A stretch of DNA of 64,000 nt from Alectoria sarmentosa (lineage: Eukaryota > Ascomycota > Lecanoromycetes > Lecanorales > Parmeliaceae). The notes below the pieces were generated by a model that saw nothing but the letters and a program-made list of their open reading frames with translations, had not been told where the DNA came from and made no database searches. This document shows positions 1 through 11,256 of this stretch, piece after piece. The DNA lies in contig WOGZ01000081.1 of assembly GCA_009733775.1 (NCBI GenBank), positions 57,654 through 121,653 of the forward strand. The letters are read 5' to 3'. The position numbers were made by a program, and so were the translations under genes. How positions within the stretch are numbered: the stretch's first letter is position 1; every line of letters begins with the position of its first letter.

Positions 1-518
1 CTGTGGCTGTTGATGAATACGTCCAAAGAAAGCCGCCGCCATTGCTTTGCTCGCTGAAATGAGTGTTCGAGATTGAACCTCAACCCTCGGCGCGGGATTC
101 AGCCACCAGCTTATCGCCTTGGAGAAGAGCTCTCCTGAGCATAGCCTGTGAAACAAGAAAGATCGGCATATATCCTCTCGGAAGGCGGATAGATTCAATT
201 CTTGGGCGACTCTTTCAGCCGGCAGGAAGCCTTGGGACGTGAGAGCTTCTTTGGGAAAGAAGGCGTCCTGTCTGGCGAGATAGAGTTCATCTCGCACCCG
301 AAAGCGCTCGTGGGCTTCGCGCACGTAACGTGCTTCATCAAGCCAAGGTTGATCGTATCCAGCGCACTTGTACGTTGCCTTTTTGCATCTTTCGCATTCT
401 GGCTTGGCCTCATCACATTTCACCTTGCGCTCTAGGTTGAATGTCAGCAGGATCAATGGTGGGGAGTGAGATGTGACTCACTTCTGCAAGTGATGCACCC
501 GCTGCTTCTTTTGCCCAT
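1..518 (-). CDS. Zn2Cys6 (fungal binuclear cluster) transcription factor, C-terminus beyond window
   Basis: This is the 5' part of a Gal4-type regulator that presumably binds CGG half-sites in the nucleus. The start ATG is at 518; exon 1 is 518-482 and a 50 bp intron (432-481, GT..CTGAC..AG) leads into exon 2 (431 to the window edge). Splicing restores the cluster C-x2-C-x6-C-x5-C-x2-C-x6-C: GCITCRKRKVKCD, then PECERCKKATYKC. The six cysteines begin only eight residues from the start. After the cluster the frame stays open to base 1 and is charged, with aromatic stretches (RYVREAHERF, SFLFHRLC, WWLNPAP) like the start of a fungal-specific middle homology region. Target genes are unknown. Without the intron the reading frame is broken, so the zinc cluster is invisible in a plain ORF scan. 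The gene is divergent from LSM5. Confidence 0.85.
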
Positions 519-1011
519 CCTCTGGAAGCACCATGGCTGTCGGACAGCTTTCAATAGACCATTGTTGGTTGTAGGAGGTGAGCCAGGTGATTGACACTGG
601 GTAGGGTAGAGGGTAGAGGGTAGAGGGTAGAGGGTAGAGGGTAGAGGGTAGAGGGTAGAGAATAGAGGACAGATTTGCTCACATGTTGAAGGACGATACA
701 AAGCGCATGGAGAAGCAGCAGACCTCCATTGATCTGGCTAGCCAAAAGCCAAAAGCCACTGGTGCCGCCACGACCGAAAGTAGCTGCCTACTTTCCATCC
801 CTCGATCCCCACACCTTAATATTTAGCCTCAATCTTTACCCGCCGTTTGCCCGCATATTTTCCTTTACTTTACAGCTCCACTTTTATACTTGGCAGTCTG
901 CACGTGCTTGCGACCAACTCGGACCTAGACTCATCCTGACACTACTGTTGATGTTGATACCAACGAGAATCGAATCTTCATGTTTTCTTGAAGAACCACC
1001 GTATTCAAACA
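519..1011. other. Divergent intergenic region, Zn2Cys6 gene / LSM5
   Basis: Shared 5' region of the minus-strand regulator and plus-strand LSM5. It contains a heptanucleotide minisatellite (604-659) close to the regulator start and a pyrimidine-rich stretch before LSM5. No further gene is supported. Confidence 0.6.
604..659. repeat. Minisatellite (GGGTAGA)8
   Basis: Eight uninterrupted copies of the 7-mer GGGTAGA, followed by a degenerate copy (gaatagagga). It lies 86 bp upstream of the start codon of the minus-strand zinc-cluster regulator, so it falls in that gene's probable promoter or 5' UTR. Copy number is expected to vary between strains. Confidence 0.95.
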
Positions 1012-1564
1012 ATGGCATCTCAACTATTACCCTTGGGTACGTCAGTCATCACCTGCATCTGACTCGGAGATCAGAAACTAAAAGTTCCGCGCAGAGTTGA
1101 TCGACAAATGCGTTGGCTCGCGCATTTGGGTGGTGATGAAGGGGGATAAAGGTAAAGAGCCAACTAAACCTCCAACAGGTCTGAAAACGGAGAAAGCATT
1201 GCTAAAATTCGCCTACATCTAGAGTTCGCAGGCACGCTGTTGGGTTTCGACGACTATGTCAGTATGTCTTCATTCTCGACTTCTCTTGCCATGTAGAACA
1301 TTGACCAGGCCCCCACACAGATATGGTCTTAGAGGACGTGACCGAATTGTACGTTTTCGATGACGCCGAATAGCACGTGAAATTGCTTTACCACTGACTT
1401 TACTGCCAGTGACTACACCGGGTCCAACACGAAGCTCCCGAAGATCCTACTCAATGGCAACAATATCTGCATGGTAACGACCTTTCATTCGGCTGTCGCT
1501 TTTCCAGCTGACGTTTTACCAGCTAATTCCTGGCGGTGAGGGTCCTGAAGCGGCTGCATTATGA
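1012..1564 (+). CDS. LSM5: U6 snRNA-associated Sm-like protein LSm5
   Basis: LSm5 is one subunit of the heptameric Lsm2-8 ring that binds the U-rich 3' end of U6 snRNA in the nucleus and of the Lsm1-7 ring in cytoplasmic mRNA decay. Six exons, 1012-1036, 1095-1151, 1223-1261, 1321-1348, 1410-1473 and 1523-1564, join in consistent phases to give 84 residues. The product contains MASQLLPLELIDKCVGSRIW, the Sm1 motif with GTLLGFDDYVNMVLEDV, and the Sm2 motif ILLNGNNICMLIPGG, which are the hallmarks of LSm5. Length agrees with the family (about 80-95 residues). Exons are as short as 25-64 nt, so no useful ORF exists in the genomic sequence. The five introns are 58, 71, 59, 61 and 49 bp. It ends 197 bp from the convergent nitronate monooxygenase. 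Confidence 0.93.
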
Positions 1565-1760
1565 TGCGGGCTCAGCTGTAGACTTCCTCGCTATCATGAG
1601 GCTCTCCAACAATTTCACGACCGGACAGGATGGCACCAAAACTCGTCGGTGGACATTACAGAGATCCATCTAAGGAAATCTATGGTGTCACATCGAGCAA
1701 AGAGATGTTCAATTGTCCCTTAGTGAATGATAGTTCGAGTGACCGTTTCGGACTAGCTAC

Positions 1761-2978
1761 TCATAATTTTGATGTTGCCCTTGAGAGCTTCGAAAGGACT
1801 TCGGCCGCATCCTGTCTGACTTCGTCCATGATTTCTTTTGCGTACTTCACTTCTTTCACTAGACCTACACCACATCCAGCATAGGCCGTGACCCTGCCAT
1901 TCTCCCCCCATCCCTGGTCACCCTTCTGTAGAGCTTCTTCATATAGCTTCTTGTTCTCATCCGTAATTCGACCATGCTTCTGTGCATCCAAATAACTTTG
2001 ATTGATTATACCCCGTCCGTCGTATTGATCAGGCCATCCTTTAGTGCCACGGAGAATGTCATACACCCCCGTTCTGATGGTACTCTGTCCTCCGTCTTTC
2101 GTTCTAAGCACATCGTATTGATACCCTTTGGCTATATCTGCTTCCTTGCTTGCCAAGAACCTTGTGCCCATCACAACACCGCCTGCTCCCAGGGCAAGAG
2201 CCGCCGCCACGCCGCGACCTTCGACTATACCACCTGCTGCAACTAGAGGTATGCTTTCCATCTCCATTTCTCTCATTTCATCTGCAACCTCTGGTAGCAA
2301 GCTCACAATCCCGGCACCTTGTGCTAGCCCTACTCTCTTGGAGTCAGTATGTCTTCTTTGAGATGGAATATCGGCTGTGAGACAGGTGTTGGGACTACGC
2401 GAGCTTTTTGCTCGCAAGACATGTCTCGCAATTCCGATCGCGGTCTGAACTAAGAACGCAATGCTTCGAAAAGCGCACCTACCGTGCCCTCCAGCATCAG
2501 CACCTTGAACGACAAGGACATCTGGATGACAAGAGCGGGCAACTTCAATTGCATCCGTGACTGTGCCAACCTGTATCCATATTTTTGTTGTTCCCTTGCT
2601 CGTCTCTCTTATTCTTTTCGTCCACTCGACAAGGTCTTCATTCTTCCTTGGTGCAAATAGCCACACCGCGGCGGGTATATGCTCTTTCAGTGCCTCCAGC
2701 GCTGTCTCCAAATCGACGCCCCAATTGATAAAGCCCACACCAATGGGTAAAACTAAGCTCGACCCTGGAAGAGGCGTTTGCGCCACTAGGTCTGCCACGA
2801 TTTGCAACTGTTTTTTCAGGTCGTTCAAGTCCGTGCCCGCGGCGAGGAATCCCAAGCCTCCAGCGAGGGACACGGCATATGCAAGCGGCGCTAGGGCTAT
2901 TAGTCTCATTGGAGCGCTGGCAATGAAGGGGCTCCGTGTCCACGAATATGCAATATTCAAAGGTGTAGTAGGTATCAT
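1761..2978 (-). CDS. Nitronate monooxygenase (2-nitropropane dioxygenase family), FMN-dependent
   Basis: Family members oxidise alkyl nitronates such as propionate-3-nitronate to carbonyl compounds using FMN and oxygen. Visible family features are the N-terminal FIASAPM, AVSLAGGLGFL, the substrate/FMN loop VVQGADAGGHG and the phosphate-binding VAAGGIVEGRGVAAALALGA, followed by GTRFLASKEA. A 153 bp intron (2330-2482) is proposed because the stretch between GGHG and LAQGAGIVSLLPEV does not fit the family. It starts GTAGGT, has CTGAC near the 3' end and ends TAG; being a multiple of three without stops, its retention would insert 51 residues. The start is set at the ATG at 2978 (MIPTTPLNIAYSW); an ATG at 3084 is in frame but its extra 35 residues do not look like the family. 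Product 354 residues. Convergent with LSM5. Confidence 0.88.
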   Translation of the reverse strand: MIPTTPLNIAYSWTRSPFIASAPMRLIALAPLAYAVSLAGGLGFLAAGTDLNDLKKQLQIVADLVAQTPLPGSSLVLPIGVGFINWGVDLETALEALKEHIPAAVWLFAPRKNEDLVEWTKRIRETSKGTTKIWIQVGTVTDAIEVARSCHPDVLVVQGADAGGHGRCAFRSIAFLVQTAIGIARHVLRAKSSRSPNTCLTADIPSQRRHTDSKRVGLAQGAGIVSLLPEVADEMREMEMESIPLVAAGGIVEGRGVAAALALGAGGVVMGTRFLASKEADIAKGYQYDVLRTKDGGQSTIRTGVYDILRGTKGWPDQYDGRGIINQSYLDAQKHGRITDENKKLYEEALQKGDQGWGENGRVTAYAGCGVGLVKEVKYAKEIMDEVRQDAAEVLSKLSRATSKL

Positions 2979-4144
2979 CTTTGCTACTTCATGGGCACTT
3001 GGGCAACCTAATTTCAAAATTGGCAGGGTGGTAGGGGCACATCGGATGAGGGGACCGACTGTTTGAGCAAGGGTCGTTGTCATGAGTTGCCGCCACGCAG
3101 AATCTGATCTTATACCACTCACCCAACCGTATTCACAAGAACCGAAAAAAAAACCCCCCGAGACTAAGAAGGGAGCACAGGTGTTATTTGGACTGGGCTT
3201 TGAATGCCCAAACCCAGTATGTAGCGTGAGAGATAGAATAATGAAAGTTTGCAATCTTGGTGGTATGAATGAAAGGCGATCATGCAGCGTGGCGAGGATC
3301 TATGACAAGGAGTGCGGCCCATTGCGTTGGAAGGACCAATCAAAGTCCCTGCATCTCAGCGCCCGAGTTCCCCATGGGAACAGTGCCAAGACGCTAAATA
3401 TCAGCGAGGGAACTCATCAGGTGGATTGCACGATGGTTGTTGAAATCAGTTGATATTTTCTCATCTCAAACCGTAGTATTGGCCAGTTTCAGTTTGCTTA
3501 ATTCATGCTGTCCTTTTATACCGAATATATATTCCAGGTTTGCTATCACAAAAAAGAAAACCTCCTTGCAGAGCAAAGCTGTTTTTGAACAAGAAGGAGA
3601 TTTGTACAAGCTTGGGTCCAATTGCAACAGGAAGAGACTGTACAGTATTGAAGTAGACAGGACCTGTGGAAATGGCGAATGCCCCCGACAGGTACGTGTG
3701 ATTTTGGATGAATTTCTCCCTATGACTTGAAAAATGTCGAGATGCAAAGCCCCCAAGTATTTCAAGTCAGATAATGGGAATCTGCGACTCATATGTTGCC
3801 CAAGTAACTGTACTTTGAGGGCATGTGCGATTAGACATGACCTTTCCAGAGCGCTAGCTTTGATGCCTTGATCACTTACGCCCTCCCATTCATTTTCCCC
3901 GTCATCCACCTACCTTGCTTCATACTCACCCCTTCTCCCTACCAATCTATCCATCACGTATCTCGTCGTGACCTTAGCCATGGCATCTCAACACCCTCGC
4001 GGTAGCCTGGGCCCTAGGTTTCTGGCGGATTACATCGCTCCTACAAGTGATCATATGACTCGTCCATACAACACAAATCTAAGCACTTCCCAACACACAT
4101 CTGTTCACTCGCACATGAGCCGGGGTCTATTGCCCATGTCAAAC
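2979..4144. other. Intergenic region, nitronate monooxygenase / RPB11
   Basis: Divergent promoter region of about 1.0-1.2 kb, depending on the RPB11 start. Several overlapping open frames of 60-150 codons on both strands (for example minus 3466-3909) have no recognisable motif, no family-like composition and conflict with each other. Nothing else is supported. Confidence 0.5.
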
Positions 4145-4868
4145 ATGAACCCCAACGCAGGCAATGCAGGCTATAGACGAGAGTCAAAACCTACAGCAGA
4201 GGATAACACGCAGCCTAGGTTCGAACTTTTCCTACTAGGTGAGGGCGAGAAGAAAGTCACCGAAGAGGCAGATACTCGTGAGTTCAGCTATTCATCTTCA
4301 TCCAAAACAGCGGCCCCCTGCTGCTTCTACCTGAGCCCCTCGATTGCTAGACGATCTTTGTTCTCTGTCATCAAGGGTCAGGATATCGTACCAGTGCCTT
4401 TCAGACTTCATCTTACATCCCTACACGATTTTGCAAAGCGACTCTTCCATTGCTGATACATGATGCTTCGTCTATTCAGGTATCCCCTCATCATCAATCT
4501 TCACCTTCAACAAGGAAGATCACACTCTTGGTAATCTTCTCCGCTCGCGACTTCTGCAATCGCCACACGTCAAGTTTGCCGGCTACAAAGTGCCTCATCC
4601 ACTTGTCAGGTAAATCTATTCCCACCCAACCTTTCCGGTGCAAGGCTTTTCCGCTAACACTCTTCTCCTCGCAAGTAAATTTGAACTCCGTGTTCAAACT
4701 GATGGGACCCTCAGCCCTCGTGCTGCTCTAATGCAATGCTGCAAAGATCTGGTTAACGACCTGAGCATTTTGAGCCGCGAATTCACCAAGGAATTCGAAT
4801 TGAGGAAGATGGTTGGGGATGGAGCTAAGGCGGATGAGAAGAAGGACGATAGGAGGGCAGGGAAATGA
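4145..4868 (+). CDS. RPB11: DNA-directed RNA polymerase II subunit RPB11
   Basis: RPB11 pairs with RPB3 in the alpha-like assembly platform of nuclear RNA polymerase II. Three exons (4145-4277, 4480-4609, 4676-4868) give RFELFLLGEGEKKV, then IPSSSIFTFNKEDHTLGNLL with the invariant FNKEDHTLGN motif, then FAGYKVPHPLV, and after the second intron SKFELRVQTDGTLSP followed by the C-terminal helix (ALMQCCKDLVNDLSILSREF). The introns are 202 and 66 bp; phases 1 and 2 match exactly. With the ATG at 4145 the product is 151 residues, against about 120 in yeast; the surplus is a 29-residue N-terminal lead and a charged tail (GAKADEKKDDRRAGK). The frame is open upstream to an ATG at 3980, which would add 55 more low-complexity residues, so the start is uncertain. 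Confidence 0.93.
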
Positions 4869-5505
4869 GAAGGTAAAATCATGAGAGCGCAGCAATTTGC
4901 ATAGCGACAAAGACGGCGTCTGATGAGTCAACGGGTGTTTTAATATTGCGAGTAAAAGGAATTCGCGCATGGTGTTGGCAGGAAATGGCGTGATTTTAGA
5001 AATCGAACCCTGGAATAAGATCATATCGGATACCAGAAGATACCAGAAGCAAGGTGTTATCATGAAAACATTCTTGCCATGATCCAAAACCCACAAGGTG
5101 ATTGACAAGCTGTCAGAAACAGTGACAGTTTGAGGATGAGGAGTTGGGATCCTCTTCAAATCTAGATGTTAGAATGGACAAGTACAGCATCCCTACGATT
5201 AAATTGCTTCAGGAAAGGGGCCAAACAGCGCAAGAAATTCCTCTCTGTTTATCAGCCTTCTGAGATTTCTATGGTGAGGTATGTATGTTGTACTTGAACT
5301 TTAAGTAAAGTAACACTTGCGCGGCAATAGGCAAATCCCAAAAGTGCAAGTTAGCCGAGACGCCGACTACACTAAGGAGTATGTAAAGTAGCGCCCGAGA
5401 GTTCCAAAGCTTCGCCAGGTCGGAGTCTTTAGATAAATATCGGCTTCTTCAGACTCCCTCGCATCCCAGCCTGCATTCTTTTTTCCTTGTCTTGGCCCAT
5501 ACTCC
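4869..5505. other. Intergenic region, RPB11 / PAN1
   Basis: Tandem intergenic stretch of 637 bp holding the RPB11 3' region and the PAN1 promoter. The minus frame 4728-5159 overlaps RPB11 and shows no motif. No gene is supported. Confidence 0.55.
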
Positions 5506-8500
5506 ATGTACTCAACATCCAATTCATATCTGGGAGGGGCCAACAGCGCGCGTCCAGCCCCTCCCCAATATGGACAGTCTTACCCTCAGCAAGGCCAGCA
5601 GCCCCAGCCTACTGGCTTTGGTGCAGGTCAGCTCCAATCTCAATACACAGGATATCCAGGTCCCGGACAGCAGCAAAGCTTCCAAGCTTCGCAACAACAG
5701 CCGCAGTTCACTGGATACCCCCAGCCAAACCAGCAACCTTCCCAGAACCAGCTTCCTCAGCAACAGTCTTTTCAAACGGGACAGCCTCCTCAGCAGCAAG
5801 TTGCTCCACAAAAGACAGGTCAAACCTCCTCCCAAATAGCCCAGTCATTCTCCACAACGCCCGTATCGCAACCTCCAGCGCCCCGAACTACTGCATCGAG
5901 TACAAAGATACCTAAGATTCGGCTATCGTTCTTGACCGCCACAGATCAGGCGAAGTTCGAGCAGCTATTCAAGTCGGCAGTAGGAGATGGACAAGCTTTA
6001 GATGGTAAGGCATCCAAGGAAGAGGTAGTTTCGTACAACTGAAGAAACATAGGCGAGAAAGTCAAAGACTTGCTGATCCGATCGAAACTTCCCGGGACTG
6101 ATCTTATGAAAATATGGTATGATCAACATGAGATACTGGGTTTCAGTCATTGACGGTTCTTAGGACTCTCTCGGATACGACGAAGTCGGGTCAGCTCCTC
6201 TTCCCAGAATTTGCCTTGGCCATGTACCTTTGCAACCTGAAGCTTGTGGGAAAGGAATTGCCGCAAAGCTTGCCGGAGAAAATAATGAACGAAGTCTCTA
6301 GTATGGTGGACATCATTTCATTCGGCGTACCTGACGACCGTCCTGCGGCGCCTCCTCGAAGCAATGCGCCCAACTTCAATGCTCCAACCTCCGCAAGTTC
6401 CGCCTCTATTATTCAACAGCCTCAGCCTCAAGCTTCGAATAGCCAGCTGCTGTCACAGATTGCTTCTCAACCGACAGGTTTCGCCGCGCAGTACATCCCA
6501 CCTCAACCAACAGGCTTCGTGAATCAGCAAACCGGCTTCGCACCACAGCCAACTGGCTTTCAGCAACAGCAAGCAGGATTTACGCAAAACGCACAAGGTA
6601 CGAGTTTCCAGGGTCCCAGGCCTCCTATGCCGCCAATGCCGACGGGTTATGGATCGAATCTCTCTCCAGCGCAGACTGGCAACCAACCGCCATTGCCTCT
6701 TAATGCTCAGCCTACGGGACGCCCTGGACAGTGGGGACTTGTGAACGCTCCGGCCTCAGGACTGCCAAATATCGATGCTCTACAACAGCGTATGATGCCC
6801 CAAGCCGGCCGTGAAGGGGGATATACAACGGCTGGTCTGTCCGGGAGCGCTACGGTGCCATGGGCTGTTACCAAGGATGAGAAGAAAATATACGATCAGC
6901 TGTTCAAGGCATGGGACGGATTCAATAAAGGCTTCATTGGTGGCGACGTTGCAATTGAGGTTATGGGCCAAAGCGGATTGCCTAAAGCCGACCTCGAGAA
7001 GGTTTGGACCCTGTCCGATCCCAGTAATAAAGGAAGGCTAGATATGGATGAATTCGCAGTAGCCATGCATCTGATTTACAGGAAGCTAAATGGCTACCCC
7101 GTGCCTAACCAGCTGCCCCCAGAGCTTGTTCCTCCATCGACGAGAAACTTTACGAACTCTATAGACACTGTCAAGTCGTTACTCTCACAAGATGCCGAGA
7201 CAAGGAAAGCTACGGGTTCCTTCCTTCAGCCGCAGAAAACAGGTGTTAGCTATTTGAAAAACCATTCGTTCCGCAACGAGTCTAACGGCATTACGCCTGG
7301 ACGAAAGGATGCAACCATCTATCGGAACAACGACGACGATATCGGGTACAGATCGAGTGCACGCCGGAGGGTTGGTGGAGGTGGACGTACTCCATCACCT
7401 GCTCAATCAACCTCGCCATCGTCCGAAAGATCAAGTGATGATTTTTCGATCGAACAGTTGCGGAAGAAGATTCGAGAAAAGCAGATAATGCTAGACGCGA
7501 TTGACTTCAAGGATGAGAACGCTGCGGAAGAAGACGATGCTCTTGATCGAAGGGATCGCCGGGAAGCCGAAGATCTTTATCGACGTATACGGCGGATCCA
7601 AGAGGATATTGATAGCCACCCAAAAGCAACGTTGCGAAACATTGATTCTAGCGCAGAACGAAGGACATTGAAACGCCAACTGCAGAGATTGACAGACCGT
7701 CTGCCGGAACTAGCGTCTCAAGTTAGAAGGACAGAACGTAGCATTTCTGATGCAAAGATTGAATTATTCCGTAGGAAAGATGCTAAAGCCCACCCTAGCA
7801 GCGCCTCCACTGTTGTTGGCACTGGACCTGGCGGAGCTGTCACGGAAGCTGATAGACTCAAGGCACGAGCGAAAGCAATGATGCAGCAACGTTCTGCGGC
7901 TCTGACAGGGAAAGGTGCTCCTGCTAGCGAAGACGACAGTGGAGCCGCTACAAGACGGTTGGAGGAGGAGAATTCAAAAGCCAAGACTGAACGGGAGAAT
8001 AATGAAAGCATGATCAAAGATGTGGAAGACAGCGTCCGAGACTTCTCTCGTGGTCTTGAGGATACTCTGATGGAGGACGGTGAGGATGCGAGCAGTGAGC
8101 ATGAAAGACGAAGGTGGGAGGACGGCCTGGGTGTCGAAGATGAAGTGAGAGATTTCATCTTTGATCTGCAGAGAAGTAGTCGCAGTGCCAAAGTACGAAG
8201 TGAAGAGTGGGTCATTCTTTCTAGCTCTATGCTGGGCTTCTGCTAAAAATGGATAGTAACGGTAGAAGTCGTGCCGACAAAAATGGCCGAGCCCTTTCTC
8301 AGGAAGATGGCTCGCGTGACCTTACACCGACCAGCCACGATAGGAACCAGGAGCCTCGGGAGACTTCAAGGCCAGCAGCTGCTTCTGCTTCTGCAGGCTC
8401 GTATTCATCCTACAAGACCGCCGAAGATCGAGCCGCCTTCATCAAGCAACAGGCAGAGCAGCGTATGGCCGAACGTCTTGCAGCCCTTGGCTTAAAACCA

Positions 8501-10129
8501 CCAATCAAGTCTGGCGAATCTGCACAGCAGAGACAGGATCGTGAAGCCAAAGAACGTCAAGACCGCGTCCGTCAAGCTGAAGCGGAGGATGCCAAGCGAG
8601 AAGAAGAGAGACAACGTAGGCTTGCCGATGAGCAACCGTCTGCTCCAGAAATCAGCAAGTCCTCTAAAAAGCCACCACCTCCACCAACGCGTAACCGTAG
8701 AGCAGACAGTGCCGCGCAGCGTGAGGAAGTCAAACGGCAACAAGACCACGATGCCCTCAAGGCCGAGGCCGAGCAGCAAGGAAAGGAGCAAGCGATCAAA
8801 GATCAGCAGCGGGTCCAACAATCAGAGACCAGAAGCATGGAGTAAGTGACGATGAAGGATGACGTCACGGACGCAAAAACTAACACGATGCACAGAAACG
8901 AAGCTCAACGACAAGAGGCGGAACTTGCCCGAGAGCGTGAAGCTTCGCAAGCTCGCCTCAAAGCGCTGGAAGAGCAGGTCAAGCACGGTAAAGTCAAGAA
9001 GCAGGAGGAGAAGCGCAGGAAGCAAGCCGCAGAGAGGGAAGCAAAGGAGAAGGAAGCTAGACTTGCAGCTCAGCGAGCAGAGCTAGAGGCTGCAAAGGAA
9101 AGGGAGCGACAGTTACAGTTGCAATTGGAGAGCCTAGGTGACGAAGATTCATCTGACGAGGAGGGAGCTCAAGAGATCACTCCACAAGAGACTACGCCAA
9201 CGAATAGCCAAGTGCTCTCGAGGGAAGGCAGTAATCAGCCGTCTGATCGCTCATCACCGCCATTTGCGCCTGCGGCCGAGGCGGAAGCTCCAATGAGTCC
9301 ACCTCCAGCGCCCGTTCAAGCTCCTCCTGTAACACCAGCTCTTCCGCCACCGCCACCACCAGTACCAGCCCTATCGTCGTCATCCTCCTACGGTGCAGAT
9401 ACCAAGAACCCATTCTTCAAGAAGATGAATCAAGCTAGTGAGACGGCCCCTACGCAGCCTTCCATTGCCTCACCAAGCAGCGCTGCCGAATCTACAAATC
9501 CTTTCCATCGTTTCACTCAACAGCAGGAATCCGCAAAGTCTCAACCGCTTCCTCCACCTCTGACTTCTACCCCCACCGGCAATCGCCCATCACGAGTCCG
9601 CCCAGAAGAAGATGAATGGTCCGTTGTTGACTCTACCTCATCCTCAGATGATGAAGATGATAGCGACAAACCAAGAGGAGGTAGCGCGAAACAGCTCGCC
9701 TCTATGCTTTTCGGCACAATGGCACCCCCAAGGCCCTTATCAGGTATGGACGACAAAAAGTCTACTGAAAGCCCGACTAGCCCAGCACTTCCAACGCCAA
9801 GTATAGCCACGGCCATGTCTCCACCGCCGCCACCGCCCATGCCGGGCAGTTTCGATGATGGAGAACCTCCAGCTGCACCACCACCCCCACCGCCGCCTAT
9901 GCCGACGTCAGGCGCTCCAGCTGCACCCCCGCCCCCACCACCGCCCGGTATGCCAGGCACACCACCACCAGCACCTCCGCCGCCACCCCCTGGGATGGCG
10001 AGTGGTCCCGCGGGCGGAACGCGGAACATAGGAGGCTTACTGGGCGACATCAAGAAGGGAACAGGGTTGAAGAAGGTCCAAACCAAGGATAGGAGTACAG
10101 CCAGTACTGCTGGGCGAGTGCTGGACTAA
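5506..10129 (+). CDS. PAN1: Actin cytoskeleton-regulatory complex protein PAN1
   Basis: PAN1 is an endocytic scaffold that activates Arp2/3 at cortical actin patches together with End3 and Sla1. Five exons (5506-6004, 6053-6116, 6164-8206, 8257-8841, 8896-10129) encode 1474 residues. In order: a Q/P-rich N-terminus with QPTGF-type repeats, EH domain 1 (about 139-235; LPGTDLMKIWTLSDTTKSG), more PTGF repeats, EH domain 2 (about 418-510; DLEKVWTLSDPSNKGRLDMD), long coiled coils (about 600-770 and 870-1100, e.g. AAFIKQQAEQRMAERLAALG), an acidic stretch, proline-rich blocks, and a C-terminal WH2 motif with GGLLGDIKKGTGLKK. Both EH domains keep the Asn-Pro-Phe-binding Trp. Introns are 48, 47, 50 and 54 bp and all phases agree. 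The start MYSTSNSYLGGANSARP fits the family. Confidence 0.95.
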
Positions 10130-11256
10130 TTTGAGAAGCGAGTGGGGGGAAAGGAGGCAAAGGCTTCTCATGTCTGGTAATGGTAATGGCCGTCATTGGA
10201 AGAGATTGCTTCACTTTATCAAATTAATTGTAAAATCAGTAAACTCCAAGTTTGAAAGACGGGCATTGGACAGCCAAGTCTTTTGCATCTGGTAAACGGA
10301 GAAGGCTGAAGTATTGAGGCTCTTACCGTTGTGCCTCCAGAAACCCCCAGAAGAAGAAGAAGAAGAAGAAGAATCCACGCCGGCCTCACCCTTGATCGAG
10401 CATCAGCCGAGCTATCATTATTCCCCGATTATCGGAAACATTTACTTGAGGGAAAGGCTAGATCGACTGTGAAAACACCCCTTTTTTTTTTGGCTATTTT
10501 TACATATATGTGACTACTCGTAACACGTACTCTACCGGTATACCCCTCACGAAATTCCGCTCAGCGTCAGCTGTACGGACGATGTCACGGAAACGACTTC
10601 GGCGTACCCTCTATCATATCCGGCCGGTTGAGCTGGGTTCGATCTCAGGGGTTTTTGCGTTAAAGAAAGGAGTGCGTCGATCGCGGACGAGATCCTGCTT
10701 GCCTTCTTTTTGGGGGAGAGAGAGGGGGAGGCTATTGTACACAGTCGCTCTCATACTTATTCTTCCGGCGCGCGTTGGGTATTGGAACAGCGTCGATTGC
10801 GGGGTGATGCTGCAAAGACAGGTTGTTTGGAACGGTCGCGGGACGTAAGATAGACTCGGAAAGGAGAATCGAGGTATCCGGAAGCTTTCACACGCCACGC
10901 GGAGTTGATTGCTCATTGATTATAGCGAGGCGTTGAGGTGTCAGTACTATCTATACATACAAAGGCAGCACAAGACCATGACGCTTTCCCAAATGCATTG
11001 TTTCCCCCAACAATTGGGCCGCCGTCTGGGCTTGGATTATAACTACCTCGCGTTCATTCATTCACGCGTAAAATCCGTCACAATCATACACACATAACCT
11101 GTCCGGGTATCATTCCATCCTTTATCCGTGACCCCTTAATTAATTCTTCGAGACCAAAGAACGCTGCCACCGGTAATAGAAAATGTTGCAAATGGAAAGT
11201 ATCAAGGCGTCGACCTGTCCTTTTGGGGAAAACCAAGAAAGTGTTGGCTACGTTGT
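10130..11256. other. Convergent intergenic region, PAN1 / kinase-vWA gene
   Basis: About 1.1 kb between two convergent 3' ends. It includes a short trinucleotide tract (10349-10373) and a T-run near 10481. Open frames here are short and unrecognised; no RNA gene was seen. Confidence 0.5.
10349..10373. repeat. (AGA)n microsatellite
   Basis: Eight perfect AGA units plus one base in the PAN1 downstream region. Noncoding position, likely length-variable between strains. Confidence 0.9.

Noticed and set aside
604..659. Interstitial telomere repeat
   Set aside because: The unit GGGTAGA differs from the TTAGGG type common in filamentous ascomycetes; it is treated as a minisatellite.
729..1100. 123-codon plus-strand frame overlapping LSM5 exon 1
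   Set aside because: It runs through the LSM5 first exon and intron in another frame and has no motif.
3466..3909. 147-codon minus-strand frame upstream of RPB11
   Set aside because: No recognisable domain, overlaps an opposing frame and lies in a promoter region.
3980..4144. N-terminal extension of RPB11 from ATG 3980
   Set aside because: In frame but low complexity and absent from the family; kept only as an alternative start.
9541..10086. Gly-rich 181-codon frame on minus
   Set aside because: It is the antisense shadow of the PAN1 proline-rich C-terminus (CCN codons read as GGN).
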